Made by a program: the position numbers and the translations under genes
Shown: in pieces, positions 7,684-15,118 of the stretch
Numbering within the stretch: position 1 is the first letter of the stretch
How the letters are laid out: every line of letters starts with the position of its first letter
Notes under the pieces: generated by a model
Databases searched by the model: none
The model's input: only the letters and a program-made list of their open reading frames with translations
What the model was told of the DNA's origin: nothing
Assembly: GCA_947174565.1 (NCBI GenBank)
Contig: CAMWJL010000016.1
Span: 1 to 34,778, forward strand
DNA: 34,778 nucleotides
DNA from: an uncultured Prevotellaceae bacterium
GTDB lineage: Bacteria > Bacteroidota > Bacteroidia > Bacteroidales > Bacteroidaceae
Reading direction: 5' to 3'

Positions 7684-8889
7684 TTATCTTTCTTCGTTTG
7701 GATGTGCCAGATAGTAAGCGCGGAGTGCGGTAGAGGTCACTTTGATGAAGCCCTTGGCGTCTTCTGATGACCATGCCTTGGCGGTTTCGCCATATTCACC
7801 GAGTTTGTTCTTCACGAGGTCGTTGGGTGAATCCACGCCAACTGTCTGGAAGCCGAGCGGACGGAGTTCAAGAGTCACTTCGCCTGTCACATTGCGCTGT
7901 GAAGAAGCTAACATTGCCTCCATGTCGGGCATGACAGGCTCTAAGTACTGGCTCTCGTGCAGGAACATACCGTACCAGTTGCTCACTTGGTCTTTCCAGT
8001 ACTGCTGCCACTTGGAGAGCGTGTATTTCTCCAAGAAACGGTGTGCTCCGATGATGAGCATCGGAGCAGCAGCCTCGAAGCCTACACGACCCTTGATGCC
8101 AATGATGGTGTCGCCCACATGGCAGTCGCGACCGATTCCGTATGCAGCACCAATCTCTTCAACAGCCTGAATGGCAGCAATCTTGTCATCGTAGTGCTTA
8201 CCGTTCACACTACAAAGTTCGCCCTTCTCAAAGCCCAACTTCAGCAGTTCAGGACCTTCCTTTGTGGGGTGCTTTAAGTAAGCGGATTCGGGCAACCCCT
8301 GTGTAGAGTCAAGAATCTCTCCACCACAGATAGAAGTGCCCCAAATGCCCACATTATATGAGTATTTTAGCTTGGCAAAGTCGGCTGCAAAGCCATTCTT
8401 GTTCAGGTAGTCAATCTCCTCCTGACGGCTCAGGTTGCCGTCGCGGGTTAAGGTGATGATTTCCACGCCTGGAGCCATGACAAGGAAAGTCATGTCGAAG
8501 CGAATTTGGTCGTTGCCGGCCCCTGTAGAGCCATGAGCGATGGCACTTGCACCAATCTCCTTGGCATAGCGAGCGATTGCCAGTGCCTGGAAGATGCGTT
8601 CAGAGCTGACCGAGATAGGGTAGCAGTTGTTTCTCAGCACATTGCCAAACACCATATACTTAATAGACTTGGCGTAATACTCTTGCGTCACATCGAGTGT
8701 CACATACTTCGTAGCTCCTAACTTGTAGGCGTTCTCCTCATTTGTCTTCAACTGCTCAGCTGAGAAACCGCCCGTGTTGGCACACGCAGCATATACTTCA
8801 TAACCCTTTTCCTTCGCCAGATACATCACCGTGTAGCTGGTGTCCAATCCGCCGCTGAAGGCAACGACAACCTTTTTCTTCTCTGCCAT
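7684..8889 (-). CDS. argG: Argininosuccinate synthase
   Basis: A 401-residue ATP-dependent ligase joining citrulline and aspartate into argininosuccinate. The nucleotide-binding PP-motif VVAFSGGLDTSYTVMYL (8-24) is at the N-terminus. Other family segments include IAHGSTGAGNDQIRFD, EIDYLNKNGFA and NVGIWGTSICGGEI. Length is normal. It follows the GNAT gene by 59 bases and precedes the pspC-like gene. Regulation is presumably by ArgR through the shared promoter at about 10145-10175. Confidence 0.95.
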   Translation of the reverse strand: MAEKKKVVVAFSGGLDTSYTVMYLAKEKGYEVYAACANTGGFSAEQLKTNEENAYKLGATKYVTLDVTQEYYAKSIKYMVFGNVLRNNCYPISVSSERIFQALAIARYAKEIGASAIAHGSTGAGNDQIRFDMTFLVMAPGVEIITLTRDGNLSRQEEIDYLNKNGFAADFAKLKYSYNVGIWGTSICGGEILDSTQGLPESAYLKHPTKEGPELLKLGFEKGELCSVNGKHYDDKIAAIQAVEEIGAAYGIGRDCHVGDTIIGIKGRVGFEAAAPMLIIGAHRFLEKYTLSKWQQYWKDQVSNWYGMFLHESQYLEPVMPDMEAMLASSQRNVTGEVTLELRPLGFQTVGVDSPNDLVKNKLGEYGETAKAWSSEDAKGFIKVTSTALRAYYLAHPNEER

Positions 8890-8948
8890 AATTTATGTTG
8901 TTTTTATTGTTATCTTGTTTTTGTAAGGCTTGTATGGCTCATCGGGAG

Positions 8949-9584
8949 CTACATCAGCCCTCGCACCACCATTTCCTTCATAATCTCTTGGAAAATCTCC
9001 ACAGGTGTAGGCTCTCCATGATGCTGCGCAGGGTCGTATAGCATGCCCGTGCAGATGCAGAACTTCCTGTTTTTCATCGCCAAAATCGGGTGGTTCACGC
9101 AGCCACGGCAACCGCGCCAAAAGGCATCATCGTCTGTCAACTGGTTGAAACTCACGGGCACATAGCCCAGTGCCGTGTTCATCTTCATCACTGCATCGCC
9201 ACTGGTGAGCGAGAAAATCTTGGCATGAGGCCAACGCACCCGTGCCAGCGTGAAGGTGTGGTCCTTAATGCGCTTGGCGATGTTGCGTCCCTGATAGTCG
9301 GGATGCACAATTAGTCCAGAAGTCGTCACATACGATTTGTTTCCCCATGTCTCTATGTAGCTGAAGCCCACAAACTTGTCGCCCAGTTCCGTCTGCACGC
9401 TTGGGTCGAGTGCCAGCACTGCTTTCCCTTCACGCATCTTCGTTGCTACATACTCGTGGGTACGTTCAGCAATGCCTGTGCCACGTTTCTTAGCCGCTTC
9501 ACGGATGGTGTCAAGTATCAAGTCCACGTATTTCTCGTGGCTGGCATCCGCCACAATCACCTTGATTCCGTCTTCGTAAATCAT
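8949..9584 (-). CDS. GNAT N-acetyltransferase, candidate glutamate N-acyltransferase
   Basis: A 211-residue GNAT-fold protein: VDLILDTIREAAKKRGTGIAERT at the N-terminus, the strand VGFSYIETWG, then the acyl-CoA binding region TTSGLIVHPDYQGRNIAKRIKDHTF (Q/R-x-x-G/N-x-A-like loop at about 117-124), with a Cys-containing tail (GCRGCVNHP, KFCICTGM). It lies between argR and argG in an operon that otherwise holds only arginine genes and a pspC-like gene. No classical argA or argJ is present in the window. The simplest inference is that it supplies the first step, acylation of glutamate with acetyl- or succinyl-CoA. The GNAT fold is seen in the sequence; the substrate is inferred from context. Confidence 0.82.
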   Translation of the reverse strand: MIYEDGIKVIVADASHEKYVDLILDTIREAAKKRGTGIAERTHEYVATKMREGKAVLALDPSVQTELGDKFVGFSYIETWGNKSYVTTSGLIVHPDYQGRNIAKRIKDHTFTLARVRWPHAKIFSLTSGDAVMKMNTALGYVPVSFNQLTDDDAFWRGCRGCVNHPILAMKNRKFCICTGMLYDPAQHHGEPTPVEIFQEIMKEMVVRGLM

Positions 9585-9592
9585 TGTCTCTT

Positions 9593-10078
9593 TTATGCTT
9601 GGCTGCCCGGATAGACCGGTACAATTGTTCTTAAATTCGCTTCCAATGTTTCCTTGTTGAACCCTTCTTCCAATGCCAGGAAGATGGTGTCATCTCCTGC
9701 AATAGTGCCAATGACCTCGTGGAAGTGGGCGTTGTCTATGTCACTTGCCAATCCGCTGGCATAGCCTGGTCGGCACTTGATGACTGCTAACTGTCCCGAG
9801 AATTTCACTGACATAAAGCCATTTCTGATGGCAGTACCCTCTTGCCGATGTTCCCTCACTCGTCGGTAATACGGATTTTCGGGCAGCATGTAGATGGAAC
9901 GTCCTTTGGGCGAGAAGCCTTTCACGACTTTCAACAACTTTAAGTCGCGCGACAAAGTGGCTTGTGTCATGTTCACTCCTTCTTTCGATAGGGCCTGTGC
10001 CAGTTCCTCCTGACTGCCAATCTCTTGGGTCTGGATGATAGCCTTAATGATGTCGAGTCTTGATTGTCTTGCTGTCAT
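9593..10078 (-). CDS. argR: Arginine repressor
   Basis: A 161-residue ArgR/AhrC family regulator. The N-terminal winged helix includes IGSQEELAQALSKEGVNMTQATLSRDLKLLKVVK, with the signature SRDL. The C-terminal arginine-binding and hexamerisation domain ends in IGTIAGDDTIFLALEEG, whose GDDT loop contacts the arginine ligand in known members. It is the first gene of the arg operon and sits 8 bases before the GNAT gene. An ARG-box-like palindrome downstream of its own -7 box implies autoregulation. Confidence 0.95.
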   Translation of the reverse strand: MTARQSRLDIIKAIIQTQEIGSQEELAQALSKEGVNMTQATLSRDLKLLKVVKGFSPKGRSIYMLPENPYYRRVREHRQEGTAIRNGFMSVKFSGQLAVIKCRPGYASGLASDIDNAHFHEVIGTIAGDDTIFLALEEGFNKETLEANLRTIVPVYPGSQA

Positions 10079-10088
10079 CTTCTTGTAG

Positions 10089-10120
10089 AAAGTTCTTCGG
10101 TGTCTTGTCCGAAGAACTTT
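10089..10120 (-). promoter_or_regulatory. Leader hairpin just before argR
   Basis: AAAGTTCTTCGG (10089-10100) pairs over 12 bp with CCGAAGAACTTT (10109-10120) around an 8-base loop. It lies in the predicted 5' leader, ends 10 bases before the argR ATG at 10078, and has no T-tract. It could control ribosome access or stabilise the mRNA. Confidence 0.6.
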
Positions 10121-10135
10121 GTATATTTATACACG
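10118..10135. promoter_or_regulatory. ARG-box-like operator
   Basis: The sequence TTTGTATATTTATACACG contains the perfect 14-bp inverted repeat TGTATA-TT-TATACA (10120-10133). Its length and AT-rich centre resemble ArgR operators. It covers the expected transcription start and first bases of the argR leader, so ArgR binding there would block initiation. Confidence 0.55.
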
Positions 10136-10144
10136 AAACGGCTG

Positions 10145-10175
10145 CAAAGTTACACAAATTCCTGCATATAGCAAG
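10145..10175 (-). promoter_or_regulatory. Promoter of the arg operon
   Basis: On the minus strand TAACTTTG (10145-10152) is a full -7 box, and CTTG at 10172-10175, 19 bp upstream, is a 3-of-4 match to -33 TTTG. A second inverted pair, TGCATA (10163-10168) and TATGCA (10181-10186), spans the -33 region and might be another regulator site. Confidence 0.65.
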
Positions 10176-10234
10176 CATTTTATGCAGATTGTTTGTATAA
10201 AGTGAATAAAATGGTCGTTAGCTCGTCCTTCTGT

Positions 10235-11203
10235 TTATGCAAGGACTTTCTTCTTGCCGAAGAAAAGAGGAGACAGATGGATGCTGTCCATCACCCATCC
10301 AATGGCGAAAGAGCCTAAAAGACAAACTGGCAGGGACATAAGGATGAAGAGGATGCCAGAGGTATCGAAAGACACGAGGGGGAGAAGATGCTTGCTGAGC
10401 AATGTGAAGATGGGGGAGAAGAGGAATATGGGCAGTGTGTTTCTGCCGATGAAAAGGAGGGCAGCTCGTATTTTTCCTGTCAGATGCTTGGTCAGCAGCA
10501 TGCCGATACAAATGACGGAATAGACGATGAAGATGCCTCCCACTTGTATGGGAGACAGGTTGATAGGGAACAGTATCAACAAAGTGAATGCCAGCAATGC
10601 CACAGGGGATGGCTGGAATAGTTTGTTGAAGGGCAGGGGAGCTTGTTGCATGATAGCACCCACAAGAAAATAGAATCCTGCTGAGAGGGAGATGATGTGA
10701 AGCCATTGTGCATAGACACAGAGGATGAGTCCTAAACCAATTAGCCGTGAGTGAAGCGAGAGTTTGGGGATACGAAAGATGGCGAAATAAGTAAATCCAC
10801 AAAGAATAAGGGTTTGTAGATACCAATAAGGACCTAAGGGATGTAGCAGGAGCGTGTCAAAGAAGACAGCAGGTGTGAGTTTGTCTATGTGTTCGCGGAT
10901 AGGCAGCATGGAAGCCATGAGGATGTATCCACACTCCATGATAAGATAGGGAATGGCATACCACGTCAGTGTCTTGGCGAAGTCTTTCCAAGATTTGCGA
11001 ATGTTCATCAGATAGCCTGAAAAGAGCAGGAATCCCGTCATGTGGAAAGTATAAACCACCTTCTTGACATATGGGTAGGAGTCACCGATATAGACGAGAT
11101 GAAAGATGACCATCAGGACGATGAAGATGCACTTCATAATGTCAATATCGTCCATCCGTTTTCTTGGATTAGATGCCCCTGTGTAGCTGCTGACCTGTTT
11201 CAT
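10235..11203 (-). CDS. Acyltransferase family 3 membrane protein
   Basis: A 322-residue polytopic inner-membrane protein with about nine or ten hydrophobic segments. The start RMDDIDIMKCIFIVLMVIFHLVYIGDSYPYVKKVVYTFHMTGFLLFSGYLM has the acyltransferase-3 pattern, with an early histidine (VIFHL) and the F-x-M-x-x-F-x-F-x-S-G-Y motif. Such enzymes move acyl groups from carriers to sugars of surface polysaccharide or to lipids. The substrate is unknown. It follows the lpxH-like gene by two bases, so it is the last gene of the porT operon and might modify an envelope glycolipid; that is inference. A start at the internal Met17 (11155) is possible. Confidence 0.83.
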   Translation of the reverse strand: MKQVSSYTGASNPRKRMDDIDIMKCIFIVLMVIFHLVYIGDSYPYVKKVVYTFHMTGFLLFSGYLMNIRKSWKDFAKTLTWYAIPYLIMECGYILMASMLPIREHIDKLTPAVFFDTLLLHPLGPYWYLQTLILCGFTYFAIFRIPKLSLHSRLIGLGLILCVYAQWLHIISLSAGFYFLVGAIMQQAPLPFNKLFQPSPVALLAFTLLILFPINLSPIQVGGIFIVYSVICIGMLLTKHLTGKIRAALLFIGRNTLPIFLFSPIFTLLSKHLLPLVSFDTSGILFILMSLPVCLLGSFAIGWVMDSIHLSPLFFGKKKVLA

Positions 11204-11205
11204 TC

Positions 11206-12069
11206 CTAAAGTTCTGTTTCTCCTTCGATAAAGTTATCCATGAACAGATGCTCTCCGTCCCACACAACATAGGTGAAGAGGGTGAGCCACTCGCCCAAAA
11301 TGAGAAGACGGGTGTCTCTGTTCAGCATCAGGTCTAATTCGATGTGGCGATGCCCAAAGATGAAGTAGTTGACGTCGGGGTGCGTCTTGAGATAGTCTTT
11401 GGCATAGAGCACAAGCCCCTCCTTGTCTTCTCCCTGATAAGGCTCTTCGCCGTTGTCGGGAGCACTCTGATAACCCACCAGACGGGTATCGTTGTGGAAT
11501 CCATCTTTTGTCAATATGCGACCTTCGGCATCGGGACGCAATGCACCCGAGGAACGCTTCATGCGTGAGTGCTTTGCCCAGTTGAGACCGAAGTTCATAA
11601 ACCAGTGGGGATGAATCCATCGTGCCACTTTTTCTAAGGTCTTATTGTGGAAACACCAGAACATCAGCCGGATCTTCCATGCCTTGTCGCGATAGTCCAA
11701 TCGGTCGCCATGGGCCAAGTAGAATACCTTCCCGAACAAGTCCATGGTGCAGGGTTGGCGGTGGAGAATCACACCGCATTCTGTCTCCAGATAGTTGTCC
11801 ATCCACATGTCGTGGTTGCCCGTGAAGTAATGCACTTCCACCCCCAAGTCGGTCAGTTCGCTAATCTTTCCGAGGAAACGGGTGTAGCCCTTGGGCACCA
11901 CTTCCTTATATTCAAACCAAAAGTCGAACATGTCCCCCAGCATGTAGATAGCTGTTGCCTTCCCCTTAATCTTGTCGAGGAAGTTGACAAGACGGCGTTC
12001 CTGAGTGCGTCGGTGCTCAACGGCCCGACTGCCCAAATGGGCATCGCTGATGAAATAGATGTTCTTCAT
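11206..12069 (-). CDS. UDP-2,3-diacylglucosamine diphosphatase family (LpxH-like)
   Basis: A 287-residue calcineurin-like metallophosphoesterase. The metal-binding motifs occur in order: DAHLG (Asp9, His11), GDMFDFW (Asp46), GNHD (about 84-87), LAHGD and FGHRH. The GDMFDFWFEY segment and basic central region (MKRSS) are typical of LpxH-type enzymes, which cleave UDP-2,3-diacylglucosamine to lipid X in lipid A synthesis at the inner face of the cytoplasmic membrane. The protein is longer than proteobacterial LpxH (about 240), as is common in Bacteroidetes. It lies between the SufT-like and acyltransferase genes. Confidence 0.85.
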   Translation of the reverse strand: MKNIYFISDAHLGSRAVEHRRTQERRLVNFLDKIKGKATAIYMLGDMFDFWFEYKEVVPKGYTRFLGKISELTDLGVEVHYFTGNHDMWMDNYLETECGVILHRQPCTMDLFGKVFYLAHGDRLDYRDKAWKIRLMFWCFHNKTLEKVARWIHPHWFMNFGLNWAKHSRMKRSSGALRPDAEGRILTKDGFHNDTRLVGYQSAPDNGEEPYQGEDKEGLVLYAKDYLKTHPDVNYFIFGHRHIELDLMLNRDTRLLILGEWLTLFTYVVWDGEHLFMDNFIEGETEL

Positions 12070-12093
12070 TGTATAACCTTAAAAACTTCATCC

Positions 12094-12429
12094 TCACATG
12101 AATCCCAAGTCAAGTTTGGCTTCCTCGCTCATCATGTCTTTGTTCCATTCAGGCTCGAAAACCACATTCACGTTCACTGTCTTCACGGCAGAGATACCCT
12201 CCAGTTTCTGCTGGATGTCTTCGAGGATGAAGTCAGCGGCAGGGCAGTTCGGGGCGGTGAAAGTCATGTCAATATCCACATCGAAGTCCTTACCATCAGC
12301 AGGCTCTGCGGTCTCCTTCACGTCAATCTTGTATATCATGCCGAGGTCCCACACGTTGACCGGAATCTCGGGGTCGAACACCGTCTTGAGGTATTCAACG
12401 GTCTTTTCTTCTACTTCGTATTTTGTCAT
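12094..12429 (-). CDS. MIP18/DUF59 family Fe-S assembly protein (SufT-like)
   Basis: A 111-residue protein of the metal-sulfur cluster biosynthetic family. The hallmark segments are VFDPEIPVNVWDLGMIYKI near the N-terminus and MTFTAPNCPAADFILEDIQQKL in the middle; the cysteine of PNCP is conserved. Members assist maturation or transfer of iron-sulfur clusters in the cytosol. It sits between radC and the lpxH-like gene on the same strand, with gaps of 37 and 24 bases, and may serve Fe-S enzymes such as the ferredoxin oxidoreductase encoded further right, though nothing links them directly. Confidence 0.88.
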   Translation of the reverse strand: MTKYEVEEKTVEYLKTVFDPEIPVNVWDLGMIYKIDVKETAEPADGKDFDVDIDMTFTAPNCPAADFILEDIQQKLEGISAVKTVNVNVVFEPEWNKDMMSEEAKLDLGFM

Positions 12430-12466
12430 ATAGTAAGTAATGCTAAACAGTGAACGCTAATCTTTT

Positions 12467-13225
12467 TTATATCTTCCCGTTTTCGGAGAAGCTGTAGTAA
12501 TCTCCTTCGGTTACAATCACATGGTCAATCATCCGCAGGTTGAGGGTTTGTGCGGCACGGGCTACCCGTTGGGTCAGTTCCTCGTCATGTCGGCTGGGGC
12601 GTAAGTTGCCGCTGGGGTGGTTATGTACAAGGATGAAGCTGGTGGCATCGTGCAACAGTGCCTCCTTGAGCAACATACGCACATCGACCATCGTTTCTGT
12701 CAGACCGCCCGTGCTGAGTTGGGCGAAGTGAAGCAAACGCGCGTTGTTGTTCAGCAACAGCACCCAGCTTTTCTCGTGGATGAGTGTTTGCAGGTGTGGC
12801 ATCATGAACTTCAACACGTCTGTACCTGTACGGAACTGCGGGATGTCTCGGCTGTCCTCCATCATGCGACGCTTGCCGAGTTCTGCGGCAGCGATGATGG
12901 TCAGAGCCTTTGCTTCGCCAATGCCGTTGTAGCGCATGAGGTCTTGCAGGGTCATATAGTTGAGGTTGCGAAGCGAGTTTCCGCAATTTCCAAGTACCTC
13001 CTGCATCAGCTCCACCGCGGTCTTCTTTGTCGTGCCACCTCCGATGAGGATGGCAAGCAGCTCGGCATTGGTCAGTGCCTCCGCCCCCTTTGTCATGAGC
13101 TTCTCGCGCGGACGGTCTTCCTCTGCCTGTTGCTTGATGGAGGTATGAGAAGGGGGCGCTTCCACCTCCTCCATCGCCTTCAGCACCGATTGCCCGTTGA
13201 ATGGCTGAAAGTCTTTCCTAATCAT
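12467..13225 (-). CDS. radC: RadC-family JAB/MPN domain protein
   Basis: On the preferred start (ATG at 13225) the protein has 252 residues. An N-terminal helix-hairpin-helix region begins with EDRPREKLMTKGAEALTNAELLAILIGGG and includes YNGIGEAKALTIIAAAELGKR. The C-terminal JAB1/MPN-like metal site is seen in LVHNHPSGNLRPSRHDEELT. The family was once called DNA repair protein RadC; its molecular function remains unclear. The frame is open back to 13306, but that would overlap the glycosyltransferase gene by 89 bases. The chosen start overlaps it by only 8. An extra 30-residue N-terminal segment precedes the usual RadC start. Confidence 0.9.
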   Translation of the reverse strand: MIRKDFQPFNGQSVLKAMEEVEAPPSHTSIKQQAEEDRPREKLMTKGAEALTNAELLAILIGGGTTKKTAVELMQEVLGNCGNSLRNLNYMTLQDLMRYNGIGEAKALTIIAAAELGKRRMMEDSRDIPQFRTGTDVLKFMMPHLQTLIHEKSWVLLLNNNARLLHFAQLSTGGLTETMVDVRMLLKEALLHDATSFILVHNHPSGNLRPSRHDEELTQRVARAAQTLNLRMIDHVIVTEGDYYSFSENGKI

Positions 13226-14285
13226 AGAAGTTCGCTTCAAATGCGGTGAACTCGTCTTTGCCCTGCACACAGCGCAGCCACCATGCTTTGAGGAAACCGA
13301 ATCCATACCCCATCAGTTGTACGAAAGCCGCCTCTACACTGAGAAAGCCAATCACCATGTTCTTGTTCTTGATGCTGGCATCAATGAAGATGAGCAGCAT
13401 ATAGAGTGCGATGGGCAGTAGGCAAAGCCCATACATGGGGATGAAGCCACCGTTGGGCAGGAGAATGCCCGTGGCGATGTTTCTGTAATAGTCCCACAGG
13501 CGGAAGAACACTGCCCCTGCAATGAGCAGCAGCACGCCCACGGTGAAAATCATAGGCAGCAGATGCACCAGTTTCAAAGTGCCTGGATGCCGTTTAGTCA
13601 GGTTGATGCGGGCGATGCCCGAATTGAACACCTGCTTGAAGAACTTGTCCATGTCGGTGCGGCGTTTGTGCCACACCCACGCTTCGGGGAAGAGGCGTGA
13701 AGTGTAGCCAGCCTCCACGATGCGGTAGCTGAAATCGATGTCCTCACCGAATCGCATCTTGCTGAACCCGTGCAGTTTGAGATACACGTCTCGGCGTATG
13801 CCCATGTTGAACGAGCGAGGATAGAACTTGTCCATCGCTCCCTTTTTCCTGCCGCCACGGATGCCACCCGTGGTGAAGAACGAGGTCATGCTGTAGGAGA
13901 TGGCTTTCTGCACGTTGGTGAACGACTCGTGCGCTGCATCGGGACCTCCGAAAGCATCGCAAGGACGCTCCGTCAGTTCCTGCTCAATGGCTGTCAGATA
14001 GCCTTCGGGCAACACACAGTCGCTGTCGAGAATCAGTACATACTCGCCCTTCGCGTGCTCCACGCCGTAGTTGCGTGCAGGGCCGGGACCACCGTTCTTC
14101 TTGGTGAGATACTGGATATGGAGTTGCTCCGTGTAGTTCTCCACCACGTCCTTGCAGGGAATGGCAGAGCCGTCCTCCACCACCACCACCTCAAAGTCCT
14201 TAACCCTCTGCCGGGTCAGGCTTTCGAGCAGTTCGTCCACTTCGTCGGGGCGGTTATACACGGGTATGATGACGGAGTATTTCAT
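13218..14285 (-). CDS. Family 2 glycosyltransferase with C-terminal membrane segments
   Basis: A 355-residue GT-A fold glycosyltransferase. The N-terminus YSVIIPVYNRPDEVDELLESL and VVVEDGS are typical nucleotide-sugar binding segments. GGPGPARNYGVEHAKGEYVLILDSDCVLP contains the DSD metal motif, and FGEDIDFSYRIVEAGY supplies the catalytic ED. Two or three hydrophobic segments follow (LVHLLPMIFTVGVLLLIAGAVF, MYGLCLLPIALYMLLIFI), so it is anchored at the inner membrane. Acceptor and sugar are unknown. It starts two bases after porT and overlaps radC by eight, within an envelope-related operon. Confidence 0.9.
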   Translation of the reverse strand: MKYSVIIPVYNRPDEVDELLESLTRQRVKDFEVVVVEDGSAIPCKDVVENYTEQLHIQYLTKKNGGPGPARNYGVEHAKGEYVLILDSDCVLPEGYLTAIEQELTERPCDAFGGPDAAHESFTNVQKAISYSMTSFFTTGGIRGGRKKGAMDKFYPRSFNMGIRRDVYLKLHGFSKMRFGEDIDFSYRIVEAGYTSRLFPEAWVWHKRRTDMDKFFKQVFNSGIARINLTKRHPGTLKLVHLLPMIFTVGVLLLIAGAVFFRLWDYYRNIATGILLPNGGFIPMYGLCLLPIALYMLLIFIDASIKNKNMVIGFLSVEAAFVQLMGYGFGFLKAWWLRCVQGKDEFTAFEANFYD

Positions 14286-14287
14286 GC

Positions 14288-15019
14288 TTATTCAAAATAG
14301 AAAGTGAAGACAATCATCTTGCTTCTTGCGCTGTTGACCGATTGGGTGAAGATGAGTTGCGACTCGTCGGTGAGGTCGTTTCGGTTCTTGTTGATGACGT
14401 TGGAGAGTCCATACATGAACTTCACCTCGGGGATGAACTTGAAGAACGGCAGGTAGAAGTCGCATCCCATGCCCACTTCGAGATAGCAGTCGGCATTCTT
14501 CAACAGATACTGCTTCTGTTTCTTCACCGTGAGGTCGAGCGCAGGAGTGACACCTGCCATGATGTAGGGTCTGTAGTTGTTGAAACGTTCGGCAGCGAAC
14601 TTCACATCCACAGGCACGGAGATGTAGGTCGATTTGATGGTTTGGAACACGCGCTTGTTGTCCAGTGCATTCTGGAAGGTGACGTTCTTCGTCCCGAAGT
14701 GCATGGTAGGAATGACGCGCAGAGCCAGATTGGGGGTCAGGTAAAACTCTCCCAAGATGCCCACCGAAAAGCCCGGCTCGTAGTTGGGTGTCTCGGTCCA
14801 CCACTGGTTGCCGTCGCCGTCTGTATATCCGTTCTGTTCCAGCTCAATGTCCTGCAAGTGTATGCCAGCCAAAAAGCCGTAGTGGAACAGGCGTTGGTCG
14901 ATGTAGGGGCGGTTCATCACCTTCCGCTGCTGCGCATGCACCGTCGCGGTTGGTGCGGACAGCAGCAACAAGAAGCCCCACAGGCATGCTATTATATAAT
15001 AATGTGTAGATTTCATCAC
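14288..15019 (-). CDS. porT: PorT-like outer-membrane protein (type IX secretion)
   Basis: A 243-residue protein with a signal peptide (hydrophobic ACLWGFLLLLSAPTATVHAQ) and a beta-barrel composition of alternating short strands, ending in MIVFTFYFE with a terminal aromatic-acidic strand. The mature N-terminus NRPYIDQRLFHYGFLAGIHLQDIELEQNG resembles PorT of the type IX secretion system, an outer-membrane protein required for export of CTD-bearing cargo in Porphyromonas. Length agrees with PorT. A partial secreted protein with a T9SS-like C-terminus lies at the right edge of the window. General PorT-family barrels with other functions are common, so the specific role is less certain than the family. 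Confidence 0.75.
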   Translation of the reverse strand: MMKSTHYYIIACLWGFLLLLSAPTATVHAQQRKVMNRPYIDQRLFHYGFLAGIHLQDIELEQNGYTDGDGNQWWTETPNYEPGFSVGILGEFYLTPNLALRVIPTMHFGTKNVTFQNALDNKRVFQTIKSTYISVPVDVKFAAERFNNYRPYIMAGVTPALDLTVKKQKQYLLKNADCYLEVGMGCDFYLPFFKFIPEVKFMYGLSNVINKNRNDLTDESQLIFTQSVNSARSKMIVFTFYFE

Positions 15020-15048
15020 TTAATAAAACGAGAAAATCCGCAATTTAT

Positions 15049-15079
15049 TTTGCAGGATACGGGGATTGCCGTAACTTTG
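15049..15079 (+). promoter_or_regulatory. proC promoter
   Basis: TTTG at 15049-15052 and TAACTTTG at 15072-15079 with a 19-bp spacer form a full Bacteroidetes promoter directed at proC. Transcription should start near 15084, about 35 bases before the ATG. Confidence 0.8.
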
Positions 15080-15082
15080 CGA

Positions 15083-15114
15083 CAAAGTTACAACTAAAAA
15101 ACAAAAGCAACAAA
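15083..15114 (-). promoter_or_regulatory. porT operon promoter
   Basis: On the minus strand TTTG lies at 15111-15114 and TAACTTTG at 15083-15090, with a 20-bp spacer. Together with the proC -7 box it forms the palindrome TAACTTTG-CGA-CAAAGTTA (15072-15090), so each predicted start point falls within or beside the other -7 box. Confidence 0.8.
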
Positions 15115-15118
15115 AAAA

